Shown: positions 34,801 to 46,318 of the stretch, piece by piece
Layout of the letters: each line of letters begins with the position of its first letter
How positions within the stretch are numbered: the first letter of the stretch is position 1
NCBI GenBank assembly: GCA_949130495.1
Contig: OX422210.1
Coordinates: 28,432,681-28,496,680 of the forward strand
Source: Sambucus nigra
Taxonomy: Eukaryota; Streptophyta; Magnoliopsida; Dipsacales; Adoxaceae
Reading direction: 5' to 3'
DNA length: 64,000 bases
Program-made: the position numbers and the translations under genes
Notes under the pieces: model-generated
Seen by the model: the letters and a program-made list of their open reading frames with translations, nothing else
The model's database searches: none
What the model was told of the DNA's origin: nothing

Positions 34801-35424
34801 ACTTACGAGAATTATGGGATTATAGTGGATGTTTTTCAAGTTTCAACTGTATAGCTATAGTTGGGTCTATAATGGATAGTTATAGTAAGATTGAATGTTC
34901 GCGGTACCAGGGTATGAATTATCGTTGCTAGGTTTCACCTGAGATAGGATCTAGAGTATATATACGGTAATATATGTTAAAATGTGTTGCATGTTAATGT
35001 ACTAATATTGTTAAATTGAAATCCTGGGGAGTAGGGACATTTATGATGTGATTGAGAGTGGTTGGACTTATTATCGAGCGGGAAGACATAGCTCGAGTTT
35101 TATTTTCGTTCAAGAAAACTGGTGATAGTAAGGGCGTGGTAGTATCTATTTTTTTTACATAAGAGTGGATATGTATACTTTCATGCCGAGAGGAGGGTAT
35201 TTGGAATGTTATAACTCTGGGATTGAACTTATACTACGGATTAAGGGATAATAAATGTCGGGTTTCATTTCGTGCGGTTAAGCACGGGTACGTGTATGGG
35301 CGCTCTGGTTAATTATAATCGCTCAATAACTTTGTGTATCAATGTTAAGGGTAAGTGATTGTGGGGCTAGTTGAGACTGGGAGTACTAGGCTCATCCGAA
35401 TTTCGAGAACAAAATTCCATTGTA
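31872..35424 (+). other. Coding-free interior of the LARD-like element
   Basis: Six-frame translation gives only short frames (largest about 100 codons at 33129-33440 and 66 at 32924-33124). None has gag, protease, RT, RNase H or integrase motifs. A G run lies at about 34581-34598. Either this was never coding (LARD) or it is a pol decayed beyond recognition. Confidence 0.7.
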
Positions 35425-35434
35425 AGGGGGGAAG
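35425..35434 (+). promoter_or_regulatory. Polypurine tract of the LARD-like element
   Basis: AGGGGGGAAG lies two bases before the LTR start TGTAACACCCC, the place of plus-strand priming. Confidence 0.8.
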
Positions 35435-35436
35435 TA

Positions 35437-36923
35437 TGTAACACCCCGCAAATTCAAGGACCTTTAATTATGTAATTTTTTGGGAGAAAAGGAATTTATT
35501 TTATTTGGAGGAATTAAATTCATGATTTGAGAAAATTTTAAATTTGAGGAATTTATTAATTTCGCGAATTGAGGATTAATTATTTTGGATTGTTTTATGT
35601 CATATTTTAAGGTCTTAAATTTGAAAGACATGACAAATTAATTTGAATAACAATTCGAAGTGCACGGTGAATCCCGATGGTTCAAAATAGTTGAAAATAA
35701 GTGGCCATATGTATATATTGGGTTTCGGGACTTAATTAGACATAACTGAGCTCTAAATAAAGAGTTTGGGCCCTTTTTCGGAGCCCCATAGTCCCAAAGA
35801 CGGGATTTAAGCTTTTAACCCTAATTAGGTAAGGGTAAGACAACCTAAAGTCATTTTAGAAGACTAAAATTGTGGAGAGCTTGAGAGGAAAGCCATTAGA
35901 AGACAATTTGGGGATTTTGGAAGGTAGCTTCAAGAATAAGAAGAGACCCTTAGATTCAATCCATCTTCCTCATTCAAAGACCTTGATCTACATTGAGGCA
36001 AGTGGTTTAATTTGTAAATTGTTAATGTGTATTTACTTATTCATATTAAAGGAGGTGAGAATCAATTTAAATGTTAGGGTCGTGTTCTTTAGAAAGGGGG
36101 ATTTCTTTGATTTGAAGTTATAAATCTGTAGAGGGGTTAAGATTTGATGAAATTGATTTCCTAATTGATGAAATTGTTAGGGTTAGATTGAATATGATAT
36201 AAGTATGGAATTAAGATGAATCTAGGGACGTTTTGATGAAGAAATTTGTACAGAATAAAGGTTGAAAACTTATTAATAGCAGACCGGGTTTTTAGTAGAA
36301 AAGAGAGAAGAAGATGATACCAGGGTCGTTCGAATGACCTGGTAAACAAGAGCCACCGTTGTTCGAACAACAGGGCTTGTGGTTTGAATGACCGGCTAAG
36401 TCTGTTAGATTTTTGGTTTCCCCTAATTTCGACCTATTATGTGTTAGAGATTCACAGTTGCTGCTTCAGTTGATTTTTGAAATTTGAGTATGAATTAGGG
36501 TTTAATTTGTGAGCACGTAACCTTGAATTTATTAGAGGGTTAATGAAATTGAAGATGTAAGTTTCATGATTTAGTAAATGGTAACCTTGTTAATATTTCT
36601 AAAATATTGCATATGATTTAGGGTTTAATTATTGTTCACCTACCATTGACTTAATTGAAGGTTTAATGAAATTGAAGATTTAAGGTTCATGATTTAGTGA
36701 ATTGTAACCTTGTTAATTAAGTGGGTAGATTTAATTATATGAAATCGAATGATGGATTGAAACTATTAAACTATGGGACGAGAGATAGAGAGTCCGGCTA
36801 TAATAGGTAGGGTGAAACAAAAATAACGAAAATTAATTAGTGTATAATTATTTGAAATGAAGTCGGACCATAGGCTTACATGTTTTAGGCTTGAATATGG
36901 GCATAGTACACCGGTAGCCTGGG

Positions 36924-36999
<76 letters not shown>

Positions 37000-38241
37000 T
37001 GATGTATAGTATATATATAAATGATTTATAAATATTTGTGTGAATAATATTTATAGTAAAGAATACATATTCTAGTGCTATCAGGGGAGGTTAAACGATG
37101 TGGGTGAATCCCCTGACTTGAGGAGCAGGGCGAGTATAATCCTCAGGTCATATCATTCGGTTCAGGAGTGCGACGAATGGTGTCTAATTTAGTCTCACTT
37201 CCGTGGAACACTATGGCCGCCTCAAGAGCATGTGTTTATGTTTTGAAAGGGGGAGCTAACCGTATCAGGGTTTCAGGTGGATGAGAATACCCATTTATGA
37301 TAGCACCTAGAGAACTCCCGATGATTGCCTACTCGGGGGATAATATATATATATATGACATGTATATGTGAATGTTGTAGGATTAGTACGTATATATGGT
37401 TTAATTATATACAATATGATATAAGATGAGAATTCTATAATTAATATAACTTATGAAACAGTTATATAGTATTGAATGAGAATTTGCTCGAATAAGTTAA
37501 TGTGCATAATGACTTATAATGTTTATGCTAAACTCACTCGGGATATAGTAGTGGGGAAAATAGTATAATATTGGGGATAAGAGTAGTTACGGGGATGGTG
37601 GCTAGGTGAGTTATATATAATTCGTTAGGCGTGCACATTAGTAGAGGGGTGAGGTGTTATCAAGAGTGTTTACGGCATTAACTTAAATATGAGGAGCATT
37701 TGCATTTTAATTTCTTGCATTTAAATATACTTGCTAAATATTTTCAAAATATTTTGGGTTCCAACCCTAGCTATAAAATATTTTCAAAAACTTTTAGGTG
37801 CCCAACCACACAGAGATGCCAGAATTGTTCTATTCTTGGTTTACGCAGCTGCGACATACGTAGATGTTGTAGGACTTTAACTTAGTCGCTTCAGCCATTT
37901 CATTTCTAGAGTATGATGCAGTCAGTGTTCCATTTGGGCATGTCACCCTAGTTGTTCCATTTTGTTTTCGTTAGTTGATGTATTCAGCTATTACTCTTGT
38001 GATTCATTTCATTATTTTATTTGTAGCCAGGGGTTGTTTCGGCCAGATTTATATCTATTCCATTTTAGTATTGCTTGATTCAGTGATTGCATGATGGTTA
38101 ATTATATATATTCTTTCGCATGTTGTTGGGATGTTAAATAAAAAGATAAAATTTGACACCTTGTCTTTTGAGTACTAGGTGATTAGTAAGTTTTAAAAAG
38201 TTTTTGAGAGTGATGCTAAAATAAACATATGAGATTTATAT
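35437..38241 (+). repeat. LARD-like 3' LTR, truncated at its end
   Basis: Aligned with the first LTR; differs by many substitutions and a (TA)n expansion at 36925-36998. It stops at GAGATTTATAT, where Tat-B begins. The final LTR part seen at 31790-31857 is not found on the far side of Tat-B. Confidence 0.85.
36925..36998 (+). repeat. (TA)n microsatellite in the 3' LTR
   Basis: About 37 TA units at a spot where the sister LTR has only TATATATATA, so it expanded after insertion. Confidence 0.95.
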
Positions 38242-38646
38242 TATAGTGACAATTATTATGCAACACAAATAGATAAGAGAAAGGCAATCACCAAGTAGGA
38301 AGAAGGAATGTAAAATGACAATCACACAACAAAGGATGTACGTGGTTCAGCAAAGAAGTGCCTACGTCCACGGTGGTGCAGTTAGTTTTATTTCTATATA
38401 CTCCGGGGAGTGATTACAGAGAATACAACTTGTCCTTTTGCCCCGGACCTAGGGTTTAATATATACATGTACATTTAGGTGAGTGGGGGTGATGGGTTCC
38501 CCCACGTCTTCCATCTCTCCTATAACTTCCCCTCAGGGGAACGTGGGAAGAGACCGGATCAAAATAAGAGGTGGGGGGCCTGGACTTTGGGCCGCCAGAA
38601 CTGGGCTACTCGTCCAGGCCCGTGGTCTTAATTCTGGGTACCCACA
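38242..38646 (-). repeat. 3' LTR of Tat-B
   Basis: Read on the - strand it begins TGTGGGTACC and ends GTCACTATA; the last bases were probably CA, as in the other LTR. Just inside, the - strand shows the tract TTAGGGGCAAT, a short polypurine tract. Confidence 0.93.
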
Positions 38647-39030
38647 ATTGCCCCTAAGTTTGTTGGGACATGTTCATGAGCTCAATAAATTTAAATGATT
38701 AGCTATAATGGCTTTTTTGAAATTCTTCGAAAGCTGTGAAGTTGATTTTGGCGGCACCCGCTTCGTTTCTTGTGCACTATGATTGGCAGAATTTGAAGGT
38801 TTGTTGGAATAGCCACTTTTCTACCGTCGCTTCAGTCTTTCTAGCATTCTTCTATTTTCTGTGAGCTCTAGCGTTTCGTACCTTCTTCTCTCAAACTCCA
38901 TTCTCATTTCTTCTTAGTTCTTTGGGCTCGTACTTCTTCATCGCTTGAATCGATCTTCTATTTTGTAAGTTTCTTGTGCCCTTTCTTTGTACTTTCTCTT
39001 TGGGTTTGTAGTTTTTCTAGGGTTTTTCTA

Positions 39031-41243
39031 ATGGCGAAGATTGGAAATAGGCCAATCTCTGAATTTAGGAAGTTTTACAACATCCCTGAGTGGGTAGATA
39101 TTGAGTGTTGTGCCTCCCCTCCTAGAAACGTTAGAGATATAGATGATTCCCACTGGATCCACGTCTTGTTGCTTTCTCAGGGGGGACTCACTTTTCCTCT
39201 TAATGATTTATTTTTGCATTTTTTTTGCTATTTTAATATTGTTCATGCGCAATGCTCGCCCAATGTGTGGAAAATAGTAAATGGCGTACATAGGATAAAT
39301 CAATTGTATGGTACTAGGTTAGGGCTCGCCGAGGTCTGTTTTTGCTACTCCTTTTCTCGAACTAGCTCTGGTGTCGTTTACCTCAAAGCTAGGAGCCCTG
39401 ACAGGGTATTGGTAGTAAATCTACCTGATTCCCATAAGGACTACTGGCAAGAAGGTTTCCTTGTTAGAAATTGGCAGTTTTCTCCCCAATTTGAAGGGTC
39501 GAGGTCTGAGAGGTTCGTTGTTCCCTTTTATGGGGAGGAATACATAGGTAGACATTGTACTGTTGTTTTAACTTTTTTTGATTTGTGATCTTTCTAACTC
39601 CTCTTTGTTTTTTCTTCCACAGCGAGGTCAAAGAACTTGGAGCCTGCTCTCAGCAAGGTTCGTATCTCGGAATTGGTTAAGGCTTGGAATATCAGGGAGC
39701 CTTTGGGTGACGACGAGCATCCCATATCGGCTGCCTTTCTGCTCGAGTACAAGAACGTTGGCTTCAGCTTTATAGCAAGGCTTGTGGATATTATCCCAGA
39801 GTTTGATTTATTCGAAGAGATTGCTGCGGGTCCTATCCAGTTGGACGAGGAAGAGAGAATCTCTGGGAGTGACATTATAGGAGTTGTAGGTGATTTGCGG
39901 GGAGAGAGATCTAGCAGTAGCAGTTCCTCTGATTGTAGGGAGGTTTCTGAAGCTCAAGGATCTTCGAGCACTTCTAGTAGTTCGAGAGAGGAGATGGTTC
40001 CTCCAAGGAAGAACTTGATCAGGGATGATGATGATGAAGACCATATGATTCTCGCACAAAGGTCAAAAAAGAAAAAGTTTAGCTCGGGGGATGTGGCTAC
40101 TGGTTCCCGGTCCTCTGCTCAGGAGCAGGAGAGGAAGAGGAAGGAAGAGGAGTAGGTGAGAGAGAGAGAGAGGAAAAAAGGAAGAAGAGAGGAATAAGAT
40201 GGAAGAGAAAAGGAGGGTAGAGGAGAGGAAAAAGAAGAAGAGTGAGAAGGAGGAGGATAGGAGGAGGGCAGAAGCGAGGACGAAGGCCGGGCAGGCCTTA
40301 GTCCCGGTGTCTGCGCTACCTGAGGGGGCCTCTGTGGTAATTTCCCCCCAGTTGAACCCAGCTCTGCTTGAGAGAGCTGTCCTCCCGGCTGATCACCAAA
40401 GGGCGGTAGGGTCAGAGCAGTTGGCCCTTCAAGCTAGTCAAAGGCTCGCTCTGGTAAGGTTTTTCCCTTTTCTCCTATGTTTTTCTGAATTCCCTCCTTT
40501 TCCTCTTCTAATGCCTTCTTTTTCTGCAGTTTGTTACTTACTTCGTCGTGCTGTATCGTTCACGCGATGAGCTGGTGAAAAGAAACAGCGAGTTGGAGAA
40601 AAAGAACTCCGCCCTGAAGCTGAAGGGTAAAGAGCTCAAGGCTAATTTTAGAGCCGTTGACGCTGCTCGAATTTCATCTGACTTGGCTCTTGCCACTGCT
40701 AATAAGGAGAAGGACGCGGCAGTCAAGGATCTGAAGGAGCTAAGGTAAGCCTACGACCTGGTTTGCTCGAGCAAACTTATTATTGTGGAGGATAACAAGG
40801 TTCTCTCTGAAGAGCTGAAGAAGAAGGAGTCTGAGGCTGTTACTGCCAAGGAGGACTCATACAATTCTGGTTGGGCTGTAGCGTATGAGGATGCTGAAGT
40901 TCAGATAGGCTATATTAGTCGTCTGAACTTCAAGAAAGGCTGGAATAAGGCCCTTTTGGCTGCTGGCGTCGACATCGATTCTCATTTGTTTGACGAGCAT
41001 GACCCAGATCCGAAGCCAACCGTGGATGAAGTTCCTGCCCCAGTTGTTGAAGGCGCTGATCCTGTTCCTCAAGCGACCCCTGGTGACATTTATCTGGCTG
41101 TGGGGACAGAGTTACCCCTGCTGAGGGTGGTTCTCCTACTGATGTTGATAAGGGGAATAGGCCATCGACCTCAGGGCCACCTGAGGTTGTCCACAAGTTA
41201 TCTACTAGGATTGTTCTGTTCTGTTGGTTTTTTGTGTCTGTAA
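39031..41243 (+). pseudogene. Tat-B antisense ORF 1, spliced, function unknown
   Basis: It starts MAKIGNRPISEFRKFYNIPE at 39031. Exon 1 ends at 39547 (ATAG|GTAGAC), and a 75-bp intron ends CCACAG at 39622, phase 1. Exon 2 (39623 on) reads EPALSKVRISELVKAWNIRE and then a Ser/Asp/Lys-rich linker. A stop at 40153 plus a frameshift follow in a GA-rich run. The frame from 40199 ends at a second donor (CTG|GTAAGG, 40453), and a 76-bp intron ends TCTGCAG at 40529, phase 0. Next comes a coiled coil (RDELVKRNSELEKKNSALK), one TAA at 40745, then GWAVAYEDAEVQIGYISRLN. IVNGVHRINQLYGTRLG is shared with Tat-A. Extra ORFs of this kind are known in the Tat lineage; their role is not established. Confidence 0.75.
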
Positions 41244-41374
41244 ATTTTTTCTTTATTGTTCGATGTAACTCCAATCCTTTATTAATGAAAAGGTTTTATT
41301 TTCTGCTCGCACTGATTTGTCTCTTTCTCTCATTTATCTTTCTCTCGCTTTTAGTTAGTTGATGTGGATGATTA

Positions 41375-42244
41375 TATTCCTGCTCTTCCCAATTGGGCAG
41401 GACCCTTGGTCCCAATGCGAGTCCCGAAGTTTTCCAGGCCTTCGTTAAGCTTTGTAAATCCCTTAGATCTAGGAATCAGAAGTATAAAGAGCAATCTGAA
41501 CTTGTGGCCAAGCTGAAGGACAGGATCCAGGAGATAGAGGACATTGGTGCTTCAGTACAAGAGGAGGTCAATGCGCTGAGAACAAAACTATTAGAGGCCT
41601 CCGAGATCAACCAAGTTGGGGAGGTCCTTCAGCAGGAGAATGAGGACCTGAGGAGAGAAGTCTTACGACTTAGGGAGCATGCACCGAGCACTGTTCCAAC
41701 AGTATTACAAGGTTCCTCATCATTGCGAACTAGAGCTGGTCAGAATGTTACTCCTTTTGTGCCGCGGGGTTCCACTCGCCCACCCATTCCGCGAGCTGGT
41801 AAGAGCACCAGGAGCAGAAATAGGGAAGCGGAAGAACTTAGAGATAAGGAAATGGAAGAACTCCGTGGTGATGTCCAGCGAGCCTATGTGATTGCTGCTG
41901 GGCTTCAAAGGGATGTCACTCGGTTGTGGCACTTGCTCAAGAAAGGTCCTCGGCAAGCGCGGGCTGACGGCTATGACCAAGGTCGGTCAAATGCTCCAAC
42001 AAGGTTATCTTAGTTCGAGGAGCTTTCTTTTATTAGGGGATGGCTAAGTGCCTTAAAGGAGATGCAAGTCCCGAGGAACTCGATGCTCTGGTATCGCCAT
42101 GATATGTCTCCCTCTACCTTGATGCCTAACCCCTTCCGGAGCGATGATCGATGGATCCCCATCGATGCTATCCCTCGGCAGTTATTGGAGCCGGATGCAA
42201 ATGAGGTTGTGGAAGAGTTAGCTCCTTCTCTCGATGATGGATGA
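41375..42244 (+). pseudogene. Tat-B antisense ORF 2, coiled-coil protein
   Basis: It is open from about 41375 to 42013: PEVFQAFVKLCKSLRSRNQ, then a charged coiled-coil stretch (AKLKDRIQEIEDIGASVQEE, RTKLLEASEINQ), an Arg/Pro-rich part and REAEELRDKEMEELRGDVQR. After a frameshift near 41990, 42062-42244 carries a plausible C-terminus ending in TGA. Its position after ORF 1 and its coiled-coil nature match Tat-A antisense ORF 2 (5487-6737). The start codon is unclear. A polyadenylation-like AATGAA zone at about 41287 separates it from ORF 1, so it may be a separate gene or a further exon. Confidence 0.62.
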
Positions 42245-42927
42245 AGAGCTCGAGTGGCTCATTATCTCGCTCGGAGGCCTCCCCCCCATTGAGATTTTTC
42301 TAGTTGTTATTTTTTTGTTCTTTTTGGTAATGTAAATGCTTTGGGCGAGCTCGTCGACTAAACATGTATCACCATTATTGTAAATATGATGAATTAATGA
42401 AAAGTTTATGTTTTGGGCAATTTTGCCGACTAAACGTGTGCATTGTATTCTTCGTATTGTTGCTGCTTTATAATCTTCTAAGTTTGTTTTGTCATGCAAG
42501 TGTCCTCCCAGTCTAGTATAATACCGAGATACCATTGTGCACCACTTTAACTTTTAGGTTGTGTCGTCACACTCCCTTAGGCCTAAGTGGGGCAATTAGC
42601 GAGGACACACCTGGTGTTGGATGCTTTATTCGATCAGGATTTTACTTAATCGAGGTAGGTTTGATGACCAGTATAAAATTTGGTCATATTGCCTAAGGAT
42701 CCCATGTAGGGCTTTATATATTGCTAGGGGAAATGACAAGAGGTCTTTCGTGTTTCATAATGATGACCTGAGGGGGGATATTGCCCTGCTATAGTGTAGT
42801 GATCAATGTGCCTGTTATTTGGAAAAGATGTGCGATAAATGCAGCTGTCATGCATCAGAACGTAACCAATTAAACAACTTTCATTAATGATACTCCTAGT
42901 TTCATAACAAAAGACTAAAAGAAATAT
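42245..42927. other. Convergent spacer between antisense ORF 2 and pol of Tat-B
   Basis: About 680 bp without a coding signal, where the + strand antisense ORFs and the - strand pol both end. Two imperfect copies of TTGGGCNANNTNGNCGACTAAAC lie at about 42341 and 42413. This is where Tat-A has its minisatellite. Confidence 0.6.
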
Positions 42928-45080
42928 CTAAAAATAAAATCTCTTGAGATTGGTTGCGTTCAATGCTCGTGGTATTTCTCTGCCTTCCATCGTTTCCAAG
43001 TGATAGGCGCCCTGCAGATCGTCTCTTGTTACTTTAAAGGGTCCTTCCCAGTTAGGTCCTAGCTTGTCGTCTGATGGTTTGACTGCGCTACCCAGGACTT
43101 TCTTTAGAACATAGTCCCCAACTCGGAATGCCCTTGGGTTGACCCTTTTGTTGTAAAGCCTCGCGAGCTATTGCTGATAGCTCGCTAGTTTTACTAGGGC
43201 TAGCTCCCGGCGCTCGTCGGCCAGGTCGAGCTCAGCGAGTAATGCTACATCATTATGGCCTTGGTCAACAATGTTGGTCCTCATTGTTGGCAATCCTGCT
43301 TCAAGTGGGATAACTGCCTCCATTCCATACGTCAGCGAAAATGGGGTTTCTCCCGTTGCTCGCCGAGGGGTGGTCCAATATTCCCATAGGATGTGAGGTA
43401 GTTCATTTGCTCATGGGCCTTTGGCTAGCTCCAATCACTTCTTCAATCCATCGATAACAGTTTTGTTGGAAGCCTCAGCTTGGCCATTGCTCTGAGGGTA
43501 GGCCACCGAACTGAAGTGGTGTCTGATACCGTGTTCGTCACAGAAGTTCTGAAAGGAGCCACTTTCGAACTGTGTTCCTGTAAGGACATTTTTTCTCATG
43601 TCCAACATGTTACATTTGTGTATGTCGTGCGCCGCTACATTTGGCACATCACCTCACGATCTCACATGACGGCCTCTATCCGAATTCCGAGAATCAAGCA
43701 TTCAACATCTCCATTAATATGTCCCACATCTGCCTCAACGACTTCACGGTCCAAGATTTTAGGGACTTAATGCAAGTGGTACGCAAGGGAAGTCAAAACA
43801 GTGAAAAAAGGCACTATAGGAGAGTTCAAGGGTATTTTCGTAATTTTACATCCATAGTTCGGAGGTTTGGTCAACTAGAAAGTTTAAGAGCTCACCGCAA
43901 CGAAGATACTGGAAAAAACGGCATCTCAATCCGAGCTACGGTGAAGGAGTTATGACCTTTTGAAGATAGAGAAAATTCCTTAAAGAATGCTGTTTTTTTT
44001 TTGTACGCTGGATAGAATTTTAGAGTTTTAAAAACATAGGACTCTTCATATTTTTTCCTATAAATACCAACTTCGGGGGAGTTGTTTTTCAAGACTTTAG
44101 GAGACGAATTTGAGAGTCCAAATACATCTAGTCTTCATATTTTTGAGTCCCAAGACTCATGTTTTGATTCACACATCCTTGCCAAATATTTTTGAATCCT
44201 TTTGCAACCCAAGAACACAACTTTGGTTTGTTCAACCCTTGTGGAGGAGACCGCTCTTCTTCTTCATTGCAGCCCTACTAGAAAGGGATAATTCCAGCCG
44301 CGACTACAGAATCCGATACCCGAGGGTAATTCTTAGTCAACTTGTATTTTCATTGTAATTCTATTGTAAGCCGTTTTCTTACAAATTATAGTGAAAATAA
44401 ATGGTTTTGCCCCTGAGGGGGATTTTTCCTTAATTGCATGTGTTTGAATGTTCTTGCGTAGATTATCAATTTATTCAATCACATACTGCTGCATGTTTAG
44501 GGTTTGTTTGTGTTAAAAGGGTTTTATATATAATTTGATCATTTGAACGCGAGCACACACATCTTATTTGATAAATCATCTAGATGCATGTCTTAGGGTT
44601 TAACTAAAATTTGGGTTTAATTAAAATTGGTTTTTATTTGAGAAGTCGTAATATTTCCGCTGTAGCTACACTCTCAGTTCCATTATCGGTGATGATGGTT
44701 CTGGGGATTCCAAAATGAGTGATTATATTTCGCCATATGAACCTTATCATATCAGTGTCTCGGATGTTCGCCAGGGGTTCCGCCTCGATCCATTTGGTGA
44801 AGTAGTCAGTCACAACCAACAGATATTTGCGATTGCCGACAGCGGTAGGCAGTGGTCCTACGATGTCCATTCCCCATTGGGTGAATGGCCATGGGCTGGA
44901 CAGGGACTTTAGGTCGCTGGTGGGTTGGTGGACCATAGGAGCGTGGAGTTGGCATTTCAGGCATTTGCGGACATACACTGCAGAGTCCTTTTGCATATAT
45001 TGCCACCAATAGCCTTCCTTCATTTCTCGAAAGGCTAGAGACCTTCCTCCGGTGTGGCTTTCACAGATTCCTTCGTGAAG
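42928..45080 (-). pseudogene. Tat-B integrase, interrupted by a solo LTR
   Basis: N-terminal side (44682-45080): zinc-binding tail CLKCQLHAP, core SPWPFTQWGMDIVGPLP, VVTDYFTKWIEAEP, IITDNGT. The frame then stops at the solo LTR (43579-44676). Beyond it the core resumes with CDEHGIRHHFSSVAYPQSNG and QAEASNKTVIDGLKK, then a stop. The C-terminal part (ATGETPFSLTYGMEAVIP, YNKRVNPRAFRVGDYVL, LGPNWEGPFKV) runs to TAG at 42928. Removing the LTR and one TSD copy puts the two core halves back in frame. At least two additional stops are present near 43430 and 43175. Confidence 0.88.
43579..44676 (+). mobile_element. Solo LTR of the SIRE-type Copia family
   Basis: It begins TGTAAGGACA and ends CTCTCA, 1098 bp, with a perfect 5-bp TSD GTTCC (43574-43578 and 44677-44681). 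It matches the SIRE-1 LTR for most of its length, including the CTATAAATACC core promoter. It lacks the CGAACCGGTTCG palindrome cluster, where a T run is found instead (about 43990), and has about 110 bp of different U5 sequence at its end. It arose by recombination between two LTRs after insertion into the Tat-B integrase. Confidence 0.93.
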
Positions 45081-45694
45081 CTAGCATAACACTTGCTCGA
45101 CATCCCCTGGGTGGACGCATCGGAGGTAGGGGACGGAAAAGGATCTCTTATACAAGTTGCCTTCTGGGGATAAGTGAAAGCGAGCGGCTTTGACTCTTAT
45201 CTGGTGGGCGGTCTTCTTGTCATCCGAGAGCGTGCCATTCTTTAAATATTCTCTTAAGGGGTCCATCCAGCTGGGGGCTGACCCCATCTGGAGTACCTTA
45301 TCCATGCTTGGTGGATTGCTGTCGATGCTCAGACAAGTGAGGAAATCGATGGGGATGATTCTTTTTAGGTCAGAGTCAACTACCGAACTAAGGGCTGCTA
45401 AGGCATCAGCATGACTGTTTTGCCCCCTGGAAAACTGCTGGACGTTGATCTCTTCAAATCTTGACATTAGTTTTTTCACTAAGGCGAGGTAGGCTGCCAT
45501 TCTTTCATTCTTTGCATTGTAATCTCCACTTATCTGATTGGAGACCAGTCGGGAATCGTCGAACACCTGTAAATATTTTACTCCCAAAGTACGCGCCTTT
45601 TAGAGGACGGCTATTAGGGCTTCGTACTCTGCTTCGTTGTTGGAGGCTGCATATCCAAGCCTGATTCCGTGTTCGAGGATTGTGTTCTTTGGAG
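45081..45694 (-). pseudogene. Tat-B second RNase H and linker to integrase
   Basis: Continues the second RNase H-like domain: the EYEALI-like region near 45600-45660 is in another frame, then VFDDSRLVSNQISGDYNAKN and GQNSHADALAALSSV. The linker DPLREYLKNGTLSDDKKTAH follows, then the zinc-domain start ARFHLSPEGNLYKRSFSVPY. A stop lies at about 45602 (TTTTAGAGG side) and another at 45081. Confidence 0.82.
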
Positions 45695-46318
45695 TTATGA
45701 GGACAATGCCCAACCTGCCCCCTTTGAATTGGAGGCTCCATCAACAAACAGTTTCCAGGTTTCCTTTTTTGCTGGGTTCTTCGTTTGCCTTGTTGGTTGA
45801 GGTTGGTCGGAGGGTTCTTCGCTCGTGAATTCGGCTATGAAATAAGTAAGGATCTGACCCTTGATAGTTGTCCTTGGTTGAAATTGGATGTCAAATCGAT
45901 CGAGCTCGACTGATAACTTAGACAGTCTGCCCAATAAATTTGCTTTCCTTAGGACTACCTTAAGCGGATGCGATGTAAGGACGATGATAGTATGAGCTTC
46001 GGAATAATGCTTCAGCTTCCTTGAGGCTACTACTAGTATAAAGGAGAGCTTTTCCAATGGTAGGTACCTTTGCTTGGCGTCCAGTAAGGTCTTGCTCGCG
46101 TAATAAATGGGGTGCTGGATTCCTGCAACCTCGCATATTAGCGCAGAGCTAACAGTGTGACTGGATACGGAGAGGTACAGGTACAAAGAATCCGTTTGCT
46201 GTGGTATGACAAGTAGTGGTGGAGAGCTTAAGTAGGACTTGAGCTCGACCAATGCTCGCGAGCAATCTCGACTCCACTCTATCATTTTTCTCCCCTTTAG
46301 AAGATGGAAAAAAGGCTT
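45695..46318 (-). pseudogene. Tat-B RNase H and start of second RNase H
   Basis: One frame: WSRDCSRALVELKSYLSSPP, LYLYLSVSSHTVSSALIC, YYASKTLLDAKQRYLPLEKL, VLTSHPLKVVLRKANLLGR, VELDRFDIQFQPRTTIKGQ. The second domain then starts with [19 protein letters not shown] at 46319 separates it from RT and a frameshift near 45700 breaks the second domain. Confidence 0.87.

Larger units (their letters stand above)
24551..38241 (+). mobile_element. LARD-like large LTR element (Tekay/Del-like signals), split by nested insertions
   Basis: LTRs of about 2.8 kb start TGTAACACCCC and end GGTGTCACA. A perfect initiator-Met PBS follows the first LTR and an AGGGGGGAAG polypurine tract precedes the second. These termini and signals resemble Tekay/Del Gypsy elements. 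The 3.6-kb interior has no long ORF or protein motif, as in LARDs, which are mobilised in trans. The first LTR is interrupted by a CACTA element, and the second loses roughly its last 65 bp at the Tat-B insertion. The two LTRs show many substitutions and indels, so the insertion is old. Confidence 0.82.

Noticed and set aside
38237..38241. TATAT as TSD of Tat-B
   Set aside because: The right flank begins with a CA run and then a TA run where TATAT is trivially present; not evidence.
45505..45747. - strand 80-codon frame in Tat-B
   Set aside because: Only part of it matches the second RNase H in another frame; treated as a frameshifted piece of pol rather than a gene.
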